Shown here piece by piece: positions 8,146 through 17,290 of a stretch of DNA of 64,000 bases. The stretch spans positions 113,555-177,554 of the forward strand of contig NZ_JACHWH010000011.1 of assembly GCF_014191255.1 (NCBI RefSeq), in the 5' to 3' direction. Every line of letters starts with the position of its first letter. The first letter of the stretch is position 1. Below the pieces are notes generated by a model. The model did no database searches. It had not been told where the DNA came from and saw nothing but the letters and a program-made list of their open reading frames with translations. The DNA is from Amycolatopsis bartoniae (GTDB lineage: Bacteria > Actinomycetota > Actinomycetes > Mycobacteriales > Pseudonocardiaceae). The translations under genes and the position numbers were made by a program.

Positions 8146-9675
8146 GTGACGATACTGCCTTTCGGCGACCGCGGGCTCGGCGCCGTCCTGCTCGACCAGG
8201 CCGAACGAACTCCCGACGCCCCTTTCCTGCTGTTCGAGAGCGACGGCTCAACAACGACCTACACCTACGCCGAGACGGTCGCGCTCGCCCGCCGGGGGCA
8301 GTCCGTGCTCGCCGGGGCCGGCGTCCGGGGTGGTGAACGCTTCGCGATCGCCACCCGCAACCGCCCCGAGTTCTTCGCCTGCTGGTTCGGGGCTGCGTTG
8401 AGCGGTTCGGTCATCGTTCCGGTGAATCCGGGTAGCACCCCCGACGAGCTGGACTTCGTCCTGGGACATGCGGACTGCCGGATGGTCGTCCTGGAACAGG
8501 ACGCCGACGATCTCGCGGAGACTGCGACTCTCGCGGGTGTCCCGATCATCCGCACCGGCGCCGACTTCGACGGACGCTCCGGCGACGAGGTCACCGCTGA
8601 GCCTGTCGACCCGCGGAACCCACTGTCGATCATGTACACGTCAGGGAGCACCAGCCGCCCGAAGGGAGTGGTCGTCACTCACGCCAACTACCTGCACGCC
8701 GGCACGGTGATCGCCGAAAACCTGCGGATGCGGCCCGCGGACCGATGGCTCGTGGTGCTGCCCGTCTTCCACGCCAACGCCCAGTACTACTCGGTGATGT
8801 CGAGCCTGGTCACCGGAGCCTCAGCCGCGGTGATGGAAAGGTTCTCGGCGTCTCGCTGGGCGGCGCAGGCGCGCCGCCACAAAGCGACCCTGGGCAGCCT
8901 CTTCGCCGCACCCATGCGCATGATCCTCTCTCAGCCCCGAGACCCGGCCGACGCGGACAACGATCTGCGCGAGGTGTGTTTCGCGCAGAATCTCACTCCC
9001 GACGAGCTCAAGGAGTTCGAGGAGCGCTACGCGACTGGGCTGCTGCAGATGTACGGGATGACCGAGACCATCGCGCCTCCGACAATGAATCCGCTCGACC
9101 GGCGCAGGGACAACGCGACGATAGGGGCGCCGCTGAGCGGGAGCCGCTTGCGCGTGGTGACCGGAGACGGTGTCGACGCCGCTGTGGGCGAGGTGGGCGA
9201 GTTGCTCGTCGGCGGCGAGCCGGGAATCACGCTGATGGCGGGCTACCACGACAACCCCGAGGCCACGAAAGCGATGATCCGCGACGGCTGGCTGCATACC
9301 GGTGACATCGTGCGTGTGGAACAGCACGGGTTCCTCCGGTTCCACGACCGCGCGCGAGACGTGATCAAGCGTGGCGGGGAGGTCGTCGCCGCCGCCGAGG
9401 TGGAACGGGTGGTCGAGACGCATCCCGCCGTCGCCGAGTCCGCGGCCGTCGGCATTCCGGACGACATGCTCGACGAAGCGTTCAAGGTGGTCGTAGCCTT
9501 ACGACCGGGACATGCGGTCACCGAGGCCGAGCTGCTCGAGCACTGCCGAACACATCTCGCGTCGTTCAAGGTGCCCTCGGTCGTGGAGTTCGTCGACGCG
9601 CTGCCCCGCACGTCGGTCGGGAAGGTCCGCAAGGGCCTGCTCCGCGCCAATGTCCTGACGGAGCCGCAATCATGA
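8146..9675 (+). CDS. AMP-dependent acyl-CoA ligase (first copy)
   Basis: This 509-residue ANL-superfamily enzyme adenylates a carboxylic acid and transfers it to CoA. Visible motifs are the P-loop 'IMYTSGSTSRPKGVVVTH', 'YGMTET', the hinge region 'HTGDIVRVEQHGFLRFHDRA' and the C-terminal catalytic lysine in 'SVGKVRKGLLR'. Length and order are those of the CaiC/FadD-like group. The GTG start at 8146 follows GGTAGGAGC. Its stop overlaps the next gene's ATG by 4 bp. A second ligase closes the same operon, so the pathway probably activates two different acids, or the same skeleton at two stages. Confidence 0.9.
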   Translation: MTILPFGDRGLGAVLLDQAERTPDAPFLLFESDGSTTTYTYAETVALARRGQSVLAGAGVRGGERFAIATRNRPEFFACWFGAALSGSVIVPVNPGSTPDELDFVLGHADCRMVVLEQDADDLAETATLAGVPIIRTGADFDGRSGDEVTAEPVDPRNPLSIMYTSGSTSRPKGVVVTHANYLHAGTVIAENLRMRPADRWLVVLPVFHANAQYYSVMSSLVTGASAAVMERFSASRWAAQARRHKATLGSLFAAPMRMILSQPRDPADADNDLREVCFAQNLTPDELKEFEERYATGLLQMYGMTETIAPPTMNPLDRRRDNATIGAPLSGSRLRVVTGDGVDAAVGEVGELLVGGEPGITLMAGYHDNPEATKAMIRDGWLHTGDIVRVEQHGFLRFHDRARDVIKRGGEVVAAAEVERVVETHPAVAESAAVGIPDDMLDEAFKVVVALRPGHAVTEAELLEHCRTHLASFKVPSVVEFVDALPRTSVGKVRKGLLRANVLTEPQS

Positions 9676-11204
9676 CGGCCCTCGGCGCGAGCGTCCTCAC
9701 GACCGGTTCCGGGAAGCTGACGGGACTCCTCGAACCGGACGGAAGCCATCTGTTCGACGCGATACCGTACGCCGCCCCACCGGTCGGCAAGCTGAGGTTC
9801 GCACCGCCCGCGCCCCCACTGCCCTGGTCCGGCGTCCGGCCGGTCTCAGGACCGGGGCCGGCGGCGCCCCAGCGGCAGACGTTCGCGGTCGTCGGCGAGG
9901 TCTACCGCTCCAGGCTGCCGCAAAGCGAGGACTGTCTCACCCTGTCGGTGCGGACTCCCTCCCCCGGCCGGTCCGGGCTGCCGGTGTTCGTGTGGATCCA
10001 CGGTGGCGGGTTCGCCCTCGGGTCCGGCGGCGACCCCCTCTACCGCGGTGGTGGGCTGAGCCGGCACGGCCTGGTCGAGGTCAACGTCAACTACCGGCTC
10101 GGGGCGCTCGGATTCGCCGCGTTGGCCGAGCCCTCCGCGGCAGGCTCGGCCAACGCCGCTCTGCTCGATGTCATCGCATCCCTGCGTTGGGTGCGTGAGG
10201 AGATCACCGCCTTCGGCGGAGACCCCGACAACGTCACCCTGGCCGGTCACTCGGCGGGAGCGATGATCGTGGCGTGCCTGCTCGCCTCGCCGCATGCGCG
10301 CGGCCTGGTGCACAGGGCGGTCATCGCCTCCCCGGGTGCGCCCTACGCGGTGTCGTGGGACTCCGCGGTGGAGGTGACCCGTCGGATGGCCGACGGGCTC
10401 GGGATTCCCCGCGACTCGCCCGGGGCGCTTCGCGCGGTCCCCCTGAGCAGCCTGCTGGACGCGCAGACCCAGCTCAGCGACGAGGCCTTTGCGGGCTCCA
10501 TGCGAGAGTTCTTCGGCGGAGCGTCCATGGCTTTCAACCCGGTTATCGACGGCGACGTGCTCCCGGAAGATCCGCTCAGTGCGCTCGCCCAGGGCGCCGC
10601 CGCGGAGATACCGCTGCTGGTGGGCAACACACGCGACGAAGCCGTTCTGCACCTCGAGACGGCGATCGCAGCGGCTGCACACGATCCTGCCCTGGCCCGA
10701 GGGTTGCTCGCTGGCGTTCTGGAGCGCTTCGGGCCGCTCGGCCCCGCCATCGAGTCGACCTACCGTCGGCTTTACCCGCAGGCGCCGAACGAACGGCTCG
10801 CCGCCGCCGTCCTGGGCGATGCGGCGCTGCGCTACCCGGCGTTCGCGCTTGCCCGCGCGGCGGCGGACCATTCCCCCGTCTTCTGCTACCGCTTTGACCA
10901 GCCCACGATCCGCGACGGTCGACCGATCGGCGCGGTGCACGGGGCCGAGCTGCCGTACCTGTTCGACACCGGCGACACAGAGGCGGGCCAGCACCTGGCC
11001 GGCGAGGTCGACGCCGCCCTCGCCGAGCAGATGCGGGCGACATGGGCCGCATTCGCCGCGAACGGACGACCCCGGCCACCCAAGGGCGAGTGGCCGCGCC
11101 ACAGCGCCCGACAGCCGCAGACGCTGGCCATATCCACCAGCGGCTTCTCACCTGTGACCGAACCGCCGGAGCCACTCGCCGGGCTCTGGCTCGGCGCGGC
11201 CTGA
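9672..11204 (+). CDS. Type B carboxylesterase family hydrolase
   Basis: This 510-residue alpha/beta hydrolase carries the oxyanion-hole strand 'VFVWIHGGGFALGSGG', the nucleophile elbow 'NVTLAGHSAGA' (G-x-S-x-G) and a C-terminal catalytic-His context 'GAVHGAELPYLF'. All belong to the para-nitrobenzyl esterase/cholinesterase-like family. It has no signal peptide, so it should act in the cytoplasm on an imported ester or lactone. ATG overlaps the upstream ligase stop (ATGA), indicating translational coupling. Hydrolysis would release an acid for the neighbouring acyl-CoA ligases. Confidence 0.9.
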   Translation: MTALGASVLTTGSGKLTGLLEPDGSHLFDAIPYAAPPVGKLRFAPPAPPLPWSGVRPVSGPGPAAPQRQTFAVVGEVYRSRLPQSEDCLTLSVRTPSPGRSGLPVFVWIHGGGFALGSGGDPLYRGGGLSRHGLVEVNVNYRLGALGFAALAEPSAAGSANAALLDVIASLRWVREEITAFGGDPDNVTLAGHSAGAMIVACLLASPHARGLVHRAVIASPGAPYAVSWDSAVEVTRRMADGLGIPRDSPGALRAVPLSSLLDAQTQLSDEAFAGSMREFFGGASMAFNPVIDGDVLPEDPLSALAQGAAAEIPLLVGNTRDEAVLHLETAIAAAAHDPALARGLLAGVLERFGPLGPAIESTYRRLYPQAPNERLAAAVLGDAALRYPAFALARAAADHSPVFCYRFDQPTIRDGRPIGAVHGAELPYLFDTGDTEAGQHLAGEVDAALAEQMRATWAAFAANGRPRPPKGEWPRHSARQPQTLAISTSGFSPVTEPPEPLAGLWLGAA

Positions 11205-11239
11205 CGGGCCGCACCCGATTCCCACGACCGGAGGTACAC

Positions 11240-12190
11240 ATGCGCTGGGCCACATTCGCGACAGAGACCGGAGAACGAGTCGGCGCCGTCGACGGCGGCA
11301 CAATCCACGCCCTGCCGCCTGGCGAGACCCTGCTCGACCATCTGCGACAGGGGACACTGCCCGCCACTCTGGACGAGGCCGCAGGCCGAAGCACCGACAC
11401 CGTCGCGCTGAATGACGTGCGGCTCCTCGCCCCGATCCCTCGCCCTCCGTCGATGCGGGACTCCCTGTGCTACCTGCAGCACATGCGCAACGCCATGGCG
11501 GCACGGGGCGTCACCGAGGACCTACCCGACATCTGGTACGACATCCCCGCGTTCTACTTCGCCGGACCCGCCAGCGTCGTCGGCCCCTACGAGGACGTGA
11601 CCATCGCCCCGGGGAGCACCTGGTTCGACTTCGAGCTGGAGATCGCCGCCGTGATCGGCGGCACCGGCCGCGACCTCGCACCCCACCAGGCCCAGGAGCT
11701 GATCGCCGGGTACACGCTCTACTGCGACTGGAGCGCCCGCGACCTGCAGGCACTCGACCGCGGGCTCGGCATCGGACAGGCCAAGGGCAAAGACGCGGGC
11801 ACCACCCTCGGCCCCTTTCTGGTGACCCCGGACGAGCTGCCCGACCACGCCTTCGATTCGCCTTTCGACATCGAGGTGAGGGCCTCGGTCAACGGCGTAC
11901 TGGTGGGCAGCGGCACCACCGGAAAGATGGACTGGACCTACGGCGAGGTGCTGTCCTACGCCTCCCGCGGCATCCCCCTCGAGCCGGGCGACGTGATCGC
12001 GACCGGCACGATCCCGACCTGCACCTTGATCGAACACTTCAACGCGCTCGAACCCGACGCGCCCACGTTTCCTGGCTGGCTCGCCCCCGGTGACGTCGTC
12101 GAACTGACCGCCGCGGGGATCGGGACCACTAGACAGCGGGTCGTCGCAGGCGTCGATCCCTGGCCACTCGCCCCGCGCCCCCGAGCCTGA
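11240..12190 (+). CDS. Fumarylacetoacetate hydrolase-family enzyme
   Basis: This is a 316-residue protein with the FAH fold. The metal-binding segment 'WFDFELEIAAVIGGTGRDLA' supplies the acidic ligands; 'YTLYCDWSARDLQ' and 'QAKGKDAGTTLGPFLVT' are the usual conserved blocks. 'PGDVIATGTIPTCT' closes the active-site sheet. Family members hydrolyse or decarboxylate beta-diketo or 2-oxo-enoate acids in ring-cleavage pathways. The ATG at 11240 has GGAGG at 11230-11234 and suits the usual family length, while an upstream in-frame ATG lies inside the esterase. Its presence suggests that the island degrades a cyclic or aromatic-derived compound to CoA-linked units. Confidence 0.88.
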   Translation: MRWATFATETGERVGAVDGGTIHALPPGETLLDHLRQGTLPATLDEAAGRSTDTVALNDVRLLAPIPRPPSMRDSLCYLQHMRNAMAARGVTEDLPDIWYDIPAFYFAGPASVVGPYEDVTIAPGSTWFDFELEIAAVIGGTGRDLAPHQAQELIAGYTLYCDWSARDLQALDRGLGIGQAKGKDAGTTLGPFLVTPDELPDHAFDSPFDIEVRASVNGVLVGSGTTGKMDWTYGEVLSYASRGIPLEPGDVIATGTIPTCTLIEHFNALEPDAPTFPGWLAPGDVVELTAAGIGTTRQRVVAGVDPWPLAPRPRA

Positions 12191-12215
12191 CCCACACCGA
12201 AAGGAGAAACAGCAC

Positions 12216-12833
12216 ATGACCGACATCGAGGGACGCCTCGCCGCACTCGAGGCAGAGGTCACCGAGCTCCGCGACCGGGAGTCGATCCGAGACGTACTGC
12301 ACCGCTACTGCCGGGGCGTGGACCGACTCGACACCGAGATCATGAAATCCTGCTACCACGAGGACGCCTACGACACCCACTGGTTCGCCAACGGCCCGGC
12401 CCACCCGTTCAGCGACTGGGTCATCGCCGAAGTCCTGCCGCATGCCCGCACCACGGTGCACTCCATCGCGAACCCGATCATCGAGCTGAAGGGCTCGCGA
12501 GCCTTCGTCGAGAGCCACGTGCACGTGCTCCACGAGATCGTCGAGCCCGGCGTCGAGCCTGAGAAGGAGGTCATCCACCAGCTCACTGAGTGCCGCTATC
12601 TCGATCTGTTCGAGAAGCGCGACGGCGAATGGAAAATCTTCTATCGGCACGTCGTCCGGGACAACCTGCAGAACTTCCGAGTGCCCGCCGACGACCCGGG
12701 ACGGGTGCCCGAAGCCCTCGGCCGACGCGACAAGAGCGACCCCGTCTACGCCGGTTTCGACCTCCTCTCCCGGCGGCCCGACGACGTGAGAGTCAACTTC
12801 TTCGAGCCCTGGCTTGCCGGATCGTCCGACTGA
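12216..12833 (+). CDS. NTF2-like (SnoaL-like) protein
   Basis: This 205-residue protein starts with a short coiled coil ('AALEAEVTELRDRESIRDVL'). A SnoaL-like/NTF2 cone domain follows: 'HRYCRGVDRLDTEIMKSCYH', 'EDAYDTHWFANGP', then sheet segments including 'LFEKRDGEWKIFYRHVVRDN'. Relatives include small dehydratases, isomerases and hydroxylase partners in aromatic and terpenoid degradation. The start is set by AAAGGAGAAA upstream. A truncated paralogue lies at 7882-8136 in the same operon. Catalytic residues cannot be assigned with confidence. Confidence 0.8.
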   Translation: MTDIEGRLAALEAEVTELRDRESIRDVLHRYCRGVDRLDTEIMKSCYHEDAYDTHWFANGPAHPFSDWVIAEVLPHARTTVHSIANPIIELKGSRAFVESHVHVLHEIVEPGVEPEKEVIHQLTECRYLDLFEKRDGEWKIFYRHVVRDNLQNFRVPADDPGRVPEALGRRDKSDPVYAGFDLLSRRPDDVRVNFFEPWLAGSSD

Positions 12834-12921
12834 GCGAGTACGGGCACACGTCTCTGGTAGAGGCGACTTAGACCAACTCGTCCAGCGAGTGGTCGGACCG
12901 GAACGTGTCTCGAGACGACCG

Positions 12922-12959
12922 CCGAGCCGTCTCCTTCGAAGCCCAAGGAGACGGCTCGG
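12922..12959. terminator. Perfect 15-bp stem-loop inside the catabolic operon
   Basis: The arm CCGAGCCGTCTCCTT (12922-12936) pairs perfectly with AAGGAGACGGCTCGG (12945-12959) across an 8-nt loop. It sits 90 bp after the NTF2-like gene stop. No T-run follows, so it may act as a factor-assisted terminator, an RNA stabiliser or a processing signal splitting the operon into two expression units. Confidence 0.55.
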
Positions 12960-12978
12960 AGCCATGCACGGAGGCTAA

Positions 12979-13158
12979 TTCACCGGCCGGTTGGCCCGCT
13001 CGACGGAGCTGTCGCGTCAGGGAGAAGCCGTGCTCTATGACCGACCCATCGGCTGGCCCACCGGCGTCACTGTCGTGCGCGGACCGTATACCGCCGTTCC
13101 GACGATCCCCGCCGCACCCGCGCAAGCCCAGCTCGACCATTGGAAGGACCTGCCATGA
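12979..13158 (+). pseudogene. Unrecognised C-terminal coding fragment coupled to the next gene
   Basis: An open frame of 59 codons without a credible start reads '...SRQGEAVLYDRPIGWPTGV' then 'APAQAQLDHWKDLP' and stops at 13156-13158, overlapping the next gene's ATG as ATGA. The codon bias is host-like and the end is well formed, so it looks like the tail of a gene whose body was deleted. I do not recognise the family. The surrounding 12834-13154 stretch otherwise holds only the hairpin at 12922-12959. Confidence 0.4.
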
Positions 13159-14306
13159 GCACCAAGGAACGCATTGACGCTCTCCTCGCCGCCGCCGTCA
13201 AGGACGGCGTCGCTCCGGGCGTGGTCGCGGTCGCGGCGACCGCCGACGAGGTCATCTACCGGGGGGCCGTCGGCACCGGCGGAAACGGTCCGCTCAGCCC
13301 CGACTCGGTGGTGTACATCGCGTCGATGACCAAGCTGCTTACCGCCATCGCGGCCCTGCAGCAGGTCGAGAAGGGCACGCTTACGCTCGACGCCCCGATC
13401 GCGACCGTGCTCCCCGAGCTCACCGAACTGCAGGTCCTGGAGGGCTACGACGCGGACGGCGCGGAGATCGCGCGCCCGGCGAAGTCCCAACCCACGCTGC
13501 GCCAGCTGCTCACGCACACCGGCGGCTTCGCCTACAACTTCTGGAACGAACGGATCGACCGCTACACCCGTGAGCATGATGTACCGACCATCGTCGCCAG
13601 CCGCGAGCTGACTCTGTTTAACCCGCTGGTCGCCGATCCCGGCACCGAATGGAACTACGGCCACCACCTGGAGTGGGTCGGCAAGGCTGTGGAGCGCGTT
13701 AGCGGGCTGAACCTTGAGGACTACCTCCGGCAGAACGTCTTCGGGCCGTTGCAGCTGACCGGATCCGGCTTCGTGCTTGGCGAGCGCCGCGAGCGACTCG
13801 CCTCAATGAACGTCCGCACCGAGGACGGGGGCACCACGCCAATCGATCTCGTGATCGACCAGGAGCCCGAGTTCTACATGGGCGGCGGCGGTCTCTACAG
13901 CACCCCGGAGGACTACCTGACCGTCCTGCGCATGCTGTTGAACGGCGGCACCCTCGGCGGAGTCACGATCCTGTCGCAGAAGACGATCGAGGAGGCCCGA
14001 GACAACCACATCGGCGAGCTGACGGTCGGCCGGCTGGTGACGACCGATCCCGCCTCGACCTTTGATGTGGAGTTCCTCCCCGGCACCACCAAGAAGTGGA
14101 GCCTGCTTGGGATGTACAACGTCGAAGACACCCCCGGCGGCCGTTCGGCGGGCAGCCTCTTCTGGGCGGGCCTGTCGAACACCTTCTTCTGGGTGGACTG
14201 GACCCGGGGTCACGCCGGCGCGCTGTTCACCCAGATGCTGCCGTTCGCCGATCCCCGCATCCTCGCCGTATTCGACGAGTTCGAGGACGCCGTGCGCGAG
14301 CTCTAA
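13155..14306 (+). CDS. Serine hydrolase of the beta-lactamase/EstB family
   Basis: This 383-residue protein has the penicillin-binding-like fold. The nucleophile motif is S-x-x-K in 'YIASMTKLLTAIAALQQV'. 'RQLLTHTGGFAYNFWNERID' is the usual segment after the active site, and a tyrosine motif appears in 'WNYGHHLEWVGKAVERVSG'. No signal peptide is present, so it is probably a cytoplasmic esterase or lactonase rather than a resistance beta-lactamase. GGAAGG precedes the ATG at 13155. In this operon it likely opens an ester or lactone intermediate. Confidence 0.87.
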   Translation: MSTKERIDALLAAAVKDGVAPGVVAVAATADEVIYRGAVGTGGNGPLSPDSVVYIASMTKLLTAIAALQQVEKGTLTLDAPIATVLPELTELQVLEGYDADGAEIARPAKSQPTLRQLLTHTGGFAYNFWNERIDRYTREHDVPTIVASRELTLFNPLVADPGTEWNYGHHLEWVGKAVERVSGLNLEDYLRQNVFGPLQLTGSGFVLGERRERLASMNVRTEDGGTTPIDLVIDQEPEFYMGGGGLYSTPEDYLTVLRMLLNGGTLGGVTILSQKTIEEARDNHIGELTVGRLVTTDPASTFDVEFLPGTTKKWSLLGMYNVEDTPGGRSAGSLFWAGLSNTFFWVDWTRGHAGALFTQMLPFADPRILAVFDEFEDAVREL

Positions 14307-14494
14307 GACTGCCATCCTGGTGCGGTGTCTCGTGGAGGCCTACGAGACACCCCACCATCGTTTGGAATTCGGCCCCGGCCATGGCGCTGATCGGGTGCCT
14401 GGTCTACCTGACCCTGCCGAAGACGGGCCCACGAGCCGCTGCGCTGAGCCGCCCGGACACGCACCACCGCGAGAGAACGAGAGAGGTGACCATG

Positions 14495-15721
14495 ATGAGC
14501 ACCCCAGTCTGGATCGCAGGCGTCGGTATGACGCCCTTCGGGATCCACAAGAACAAGTCAGTCAACGACCTGGCCCGCTGGGCCATCGAGGACGCGGCGC
14601 GCGACGCCGGTGCCGCCCTGAGCGATGTCGACGCCGCGTTCTTCGGCTCAGCGACCCAGGGCTTCCTTCAGGGCCAGGCCATGATCGGCGGAGAGCTCGC
14701 CCTGCGAGAGGCCGGCCTGCAGGGGATCCCGGTGTTCAACGTCGAGAACGCCTGCGCCACCGGTGCTAGCGCCTTCGCCCTGGCAGTCAACCACATCCGC
14801 GCCGAAGCCGGCGACATCGCGCTCGTCGTCGGCGTCGAGAAGATGCACATCGACAATCCCGACCGATCGATGGCCGTGTTCGACACCGCCTACGACGTCT
14901 CCGATCCCGAGGCCCTGGCACGCACGCTCAAGGAGCTCGGCGGCGACCTCGACGAGCCCGACCTCGGCCGCCGCTCGATCTTCATGGACATCTACGCGGC
15001 CATGGCCCGCAACCACATGCGCCTCTACGGAACAACTCCCGAGCAGATCGCCGCCGTCTCGGCCAAGAACCACGCGCACGCCGTCGGCAACCCGCGGGCG
15101 CACTACCGCAAGCTGATGACCGTCGAGCAGGTGCTGGGCGCGCGCAAGCTCTCCCACCCCCTGACGGTCCCGATGTGCGCCCCACTGACCGACGGTGCCG
15201 CTGCGGTCGTGCTTTGCAACAAGGCGGGGCTGCGCCGCCTCGGCGCCGAGAGGCCGGTCCGAGTGCTCGCCGCCGTCGTCGGTACGGGCACCGACCGTGA
15301 CATCACCACGTTCGAGGGGCACCTGAGCGGGCGGGTGTCCACCCGCGCGTACGCGGCAGCCGGGCTGGGGCCCTCCGATGTCGACGTCGCTGAAGTGCAC
15401 GACGCCACTGCCTTCGCCGAAGTGCTTCAAACCGAGCAGCTGGGCCTGATACCTCCCGGCGAGGGCGGCCCGGCCGCCGCGCGCGGCGAGACGACGCTCG
15501 GCGGCCGGATCCCGATCAACCCCTCCGGCGGCCTGGAGTCCAAGGGCCACCCCATCGGCGCGAGCGGCCTCGGGCAGATCTTCGAGCTGACCGAGCAGCT
15601 GCGCGGCAGCGCGACCGACCGTCAGGTGGACGGCGCACGTGTCGCCCTCGCCGAGAACGGCGGCGGGTTCCATCGCGGCGAGGAGGCGGTCACATCGGTC
15701 GTCATCCTTGGAAAGGACTGA
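14495..15721 (+). CDS. Thiolase-family protein (SCP2-type acetyl-CoA acyltransferase)
   Basis: This protein of about 408 residues has the thiolase fold: 'WIAGVGMTPFGIHKNKSV', nucleophilic Cys in 'NVENACATGASAF', 'MCAPLTDGAAAVVL', and the C-terminal 'PSGGLESKGHPIGASGLGQ' with its catalytic His. It lacks the classic second Cys of biosynthetic thiolases, as in SCP2/lipid-transfer thiolases that often pair with DUF35 proteins. No DUF35 gene is adjacent. ATGATG offers starts at 14492 and 14495; the latter lies 8 nt after GAGAGG (14481-14486). It would release acetyl- or propionyl-CoA from a beta-keto thioester in the catabolic route. Confidence 0.88.
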   Translation: MSTPVWIAGVGMTPFGIHKNKSVNDLARWAIEDAARDAGAALSDVDAAFFGSATQGFLQGQAMIGGELALREAGLQGIPVFNVENACATGASAFALAVNHIRAEAGDIALVVGVEKMHIDNPDRSMAVFDTAYDVSDPEALARTLKELGGDLDEPDLGRRSIFMDIYAAMARNHMRLYGTTPEQIAAVSAKNHAHAVGNPRAHYRKLMTVEQVLGARKLSHPLTVPMCAPLTDGAAAVVLCNKAGLRRLGAERPVRVLAAVVGTGTDRDITTFEGHLSGRVSTRAYAAAGLGPSDVDVAEVHDATAFAEVLQTEQLGLIPPGEGGPAAARGETTLGGRIPINPSGGLESKGHPIGASGLGQIFELTEQLRGSATDRQVDGARVALAENGGGFHRGEEAVTSVVILGKD

Positions 15722-15729
15722 GACCCTCC

Positions 15730-17286
15730 ATGGCCATCATCGACTTCTTCGACCGCGGGCGGCTACTCAACCCGCACGGGATCGCCTACCGCAGCGTCGG
15801 CAGCGTGTGGACCTTCGACGAGGCGTACGCCCTGTCCTGCCGTATCGCACACTCGCTGCACCGCACCGGCGTGCGCACCGAGACCAAGGTCGCCGTCCTC
15901 TCCCCCAACGACCCGCTGGCCTGGATCTGCGTACTGGGTATCTGGCGGGCGGGCGCGACCTGGGTGCCGCTCAACCCGAGCCACCCGGTCGAAGACAACG
16001 TCGTTCTCCTAGACCGCCTCGACGTCGAGGTCATCATCTACGCCCCTGCACTGACCGAGCAGGTGGCGCAGCTGCGGCCCCGGCTGCCCGACGTGACCAC
16101 CTGGGTTGCCCTCGGCGAGGGCACCGAGGACCCGGTACTCGCCGACTGGACGGCGGGGATGCCCGAGACGACTCCCGAGATCACCTACGACATGGACGAC
16201 GTCGTCGCAATCGCGCCGACGGGCGGTACCACCGGCACGCCTAAGGGTGTGATGAACACCCACCGCAGCTTCTCCACCATGGTGGCGCACCAGCTGATGG
16301 CGCTGACCTACCCGGCCGACGCCCCTGTCGTGAACCTGGCCGCCGCCCCGATGACCCACACCGCGGGACTGTTCAGCCTGCAGGCCAGCTCCCGCGGCGG
16401 GACGGTCGTGGTGATCCCCGGAGCCAACGCCGACGCCGTCCTCGATGCTATCGAGGAGCACGGGGTCACCGAGCTGTTCCTGCCGCCCACCGTGATCTAC
16501 CGGATCCTCGAGCGCCTCGAGCACCGCTTCGCGGACACCGGGTCGCTGCGCTACCTGATGTATGCGGCGGCCCCGATGTCGGTGGACAAGCTGCGCCTGG
16601 GCATCGAGCGGCTGGGCCCGGTCTTCGTCGAGTGTTACGGCCAGATGGAGGCGCCGGCGGCGATCAGCTTTCTGCGCCCTGACGAGCACTTCGTGGACGG
16701 CACCATCGCACCGGCATCCCGACTGTCGTCGTGCGGACGCCCATACCCGCTGATCACCGTGGCAATCAAGGACCCCGCGACCGGCGAGGACATCGGCCGG
16801 GGCCGGACCGGGGAGGTCTGCGTCCGCGGCGACCTGCTTATGAAGGGCTACTACAAGGACCCCGAGCGGACCGCCGAGACCATCGTCGACGGCTGGCTGC
16901 ACACTGGCGACCTCGGCTTGCTCGACGAGCAGGGCTTCCTGCGCCTGACCGACCGCAGACGAGATCTGATCATCTCGGGCGGCTTCAACGTCTACCCGGG
17001 CGAGGTGGAGCAGGTGCTGTGGGGGCACCCGGCCGTCCGCGACTGCGCGGTGGTTGGCGCCCCGCACGAAGACTGGGGTGAGATGGTCACCGCGGTGGTG
17101 GAGCTCAACAACGGCATGACCGTCGACGAGGCCGAGCTGATCGCCCTCTGTCGCGCCCAGCTGGGCCCCGTCCGCACGCCCAAGCAGGTCTTCTTCGTCG
17201 ACCACCTCCCTCGCAGCGCCAACGGCAAGGTACTGAAAAAGGACGTCCCCGCGGCCTTCTGGGCGAACCACGGCACGAGGATCTGA
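15730..17286 (+). CDS. AMP-dependent acyl-CoA ligase (second copy)
   Basis: This 518-residue ANL enzyme has the P-loop 'AIAPTGGTTGTPKGVMNTH', 'ECYGQMEAP', the hinge 'HTGDLGLLDEQGFLRLTDRR', 'GGFNVYPGEVEQ' and the C-terminal lysine motif 'SANGKVLKKDV'. It is clearly diverged from the ligase at 8146-9675, so this is no recent duplication. It starts 9 bp after the thiolase stop. It closes the intact part of the catabolic operon; genes after it are broken. Confidence 0.9.
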   Translation: MAIIDFFDRGRLLNPHGIAYRSVGSVWTFDEAYALSCRIAHSLHRTGVRTETKVAVLSPNDPLAWICVLGIWRAGATWVPLNPSHPVEDNVVLLDRLDVEVIIYAPALTEQVAQLRPRLPDVTTWVALGEGTEDPVLADWTAGMPETTPEITYDMDDVVAIAPTGGTTGTPKGVMNTHRSFSTMVAHQLMALTYPADAPVVNLAAAPMTHTAGLFSLQASSRGGTVVVIPGANADAVLDAIEEHGVTELFLPPTVIYRILERLEHRFADTGSLRYLMYAAAPMSVDKLRLGIERLGPVFVECYGQMEAPAAISFLRPDEHFVDGTIAPASRLSSCGRPYPLITVAIKDPATGEDIGRGRTGEVCVRGDLLMKGYYKDPERTAETIVDGWLHTGDLGLLDEQGFLRLTDRRRDLIISGGFNVYPGEVEQVLWGHPAVRDCAVVGAPHEDWGEMVTAVVELNNGMTVDEAELIALCRAQLGPVRTPKQVFFVDHLPRSANGKVLKKDVPAAFWANHGTRI

Positions 17287-17290
17287 CAAC

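Noticed and set aside
14307..14494. A possible transporter tail ('ALIGCLVYLTLPKTGPR') before the thiolase
   Set aside because: Only one short hydrophobic segment is visible, so it could be chance; not strong enough to list as a gene remnant.
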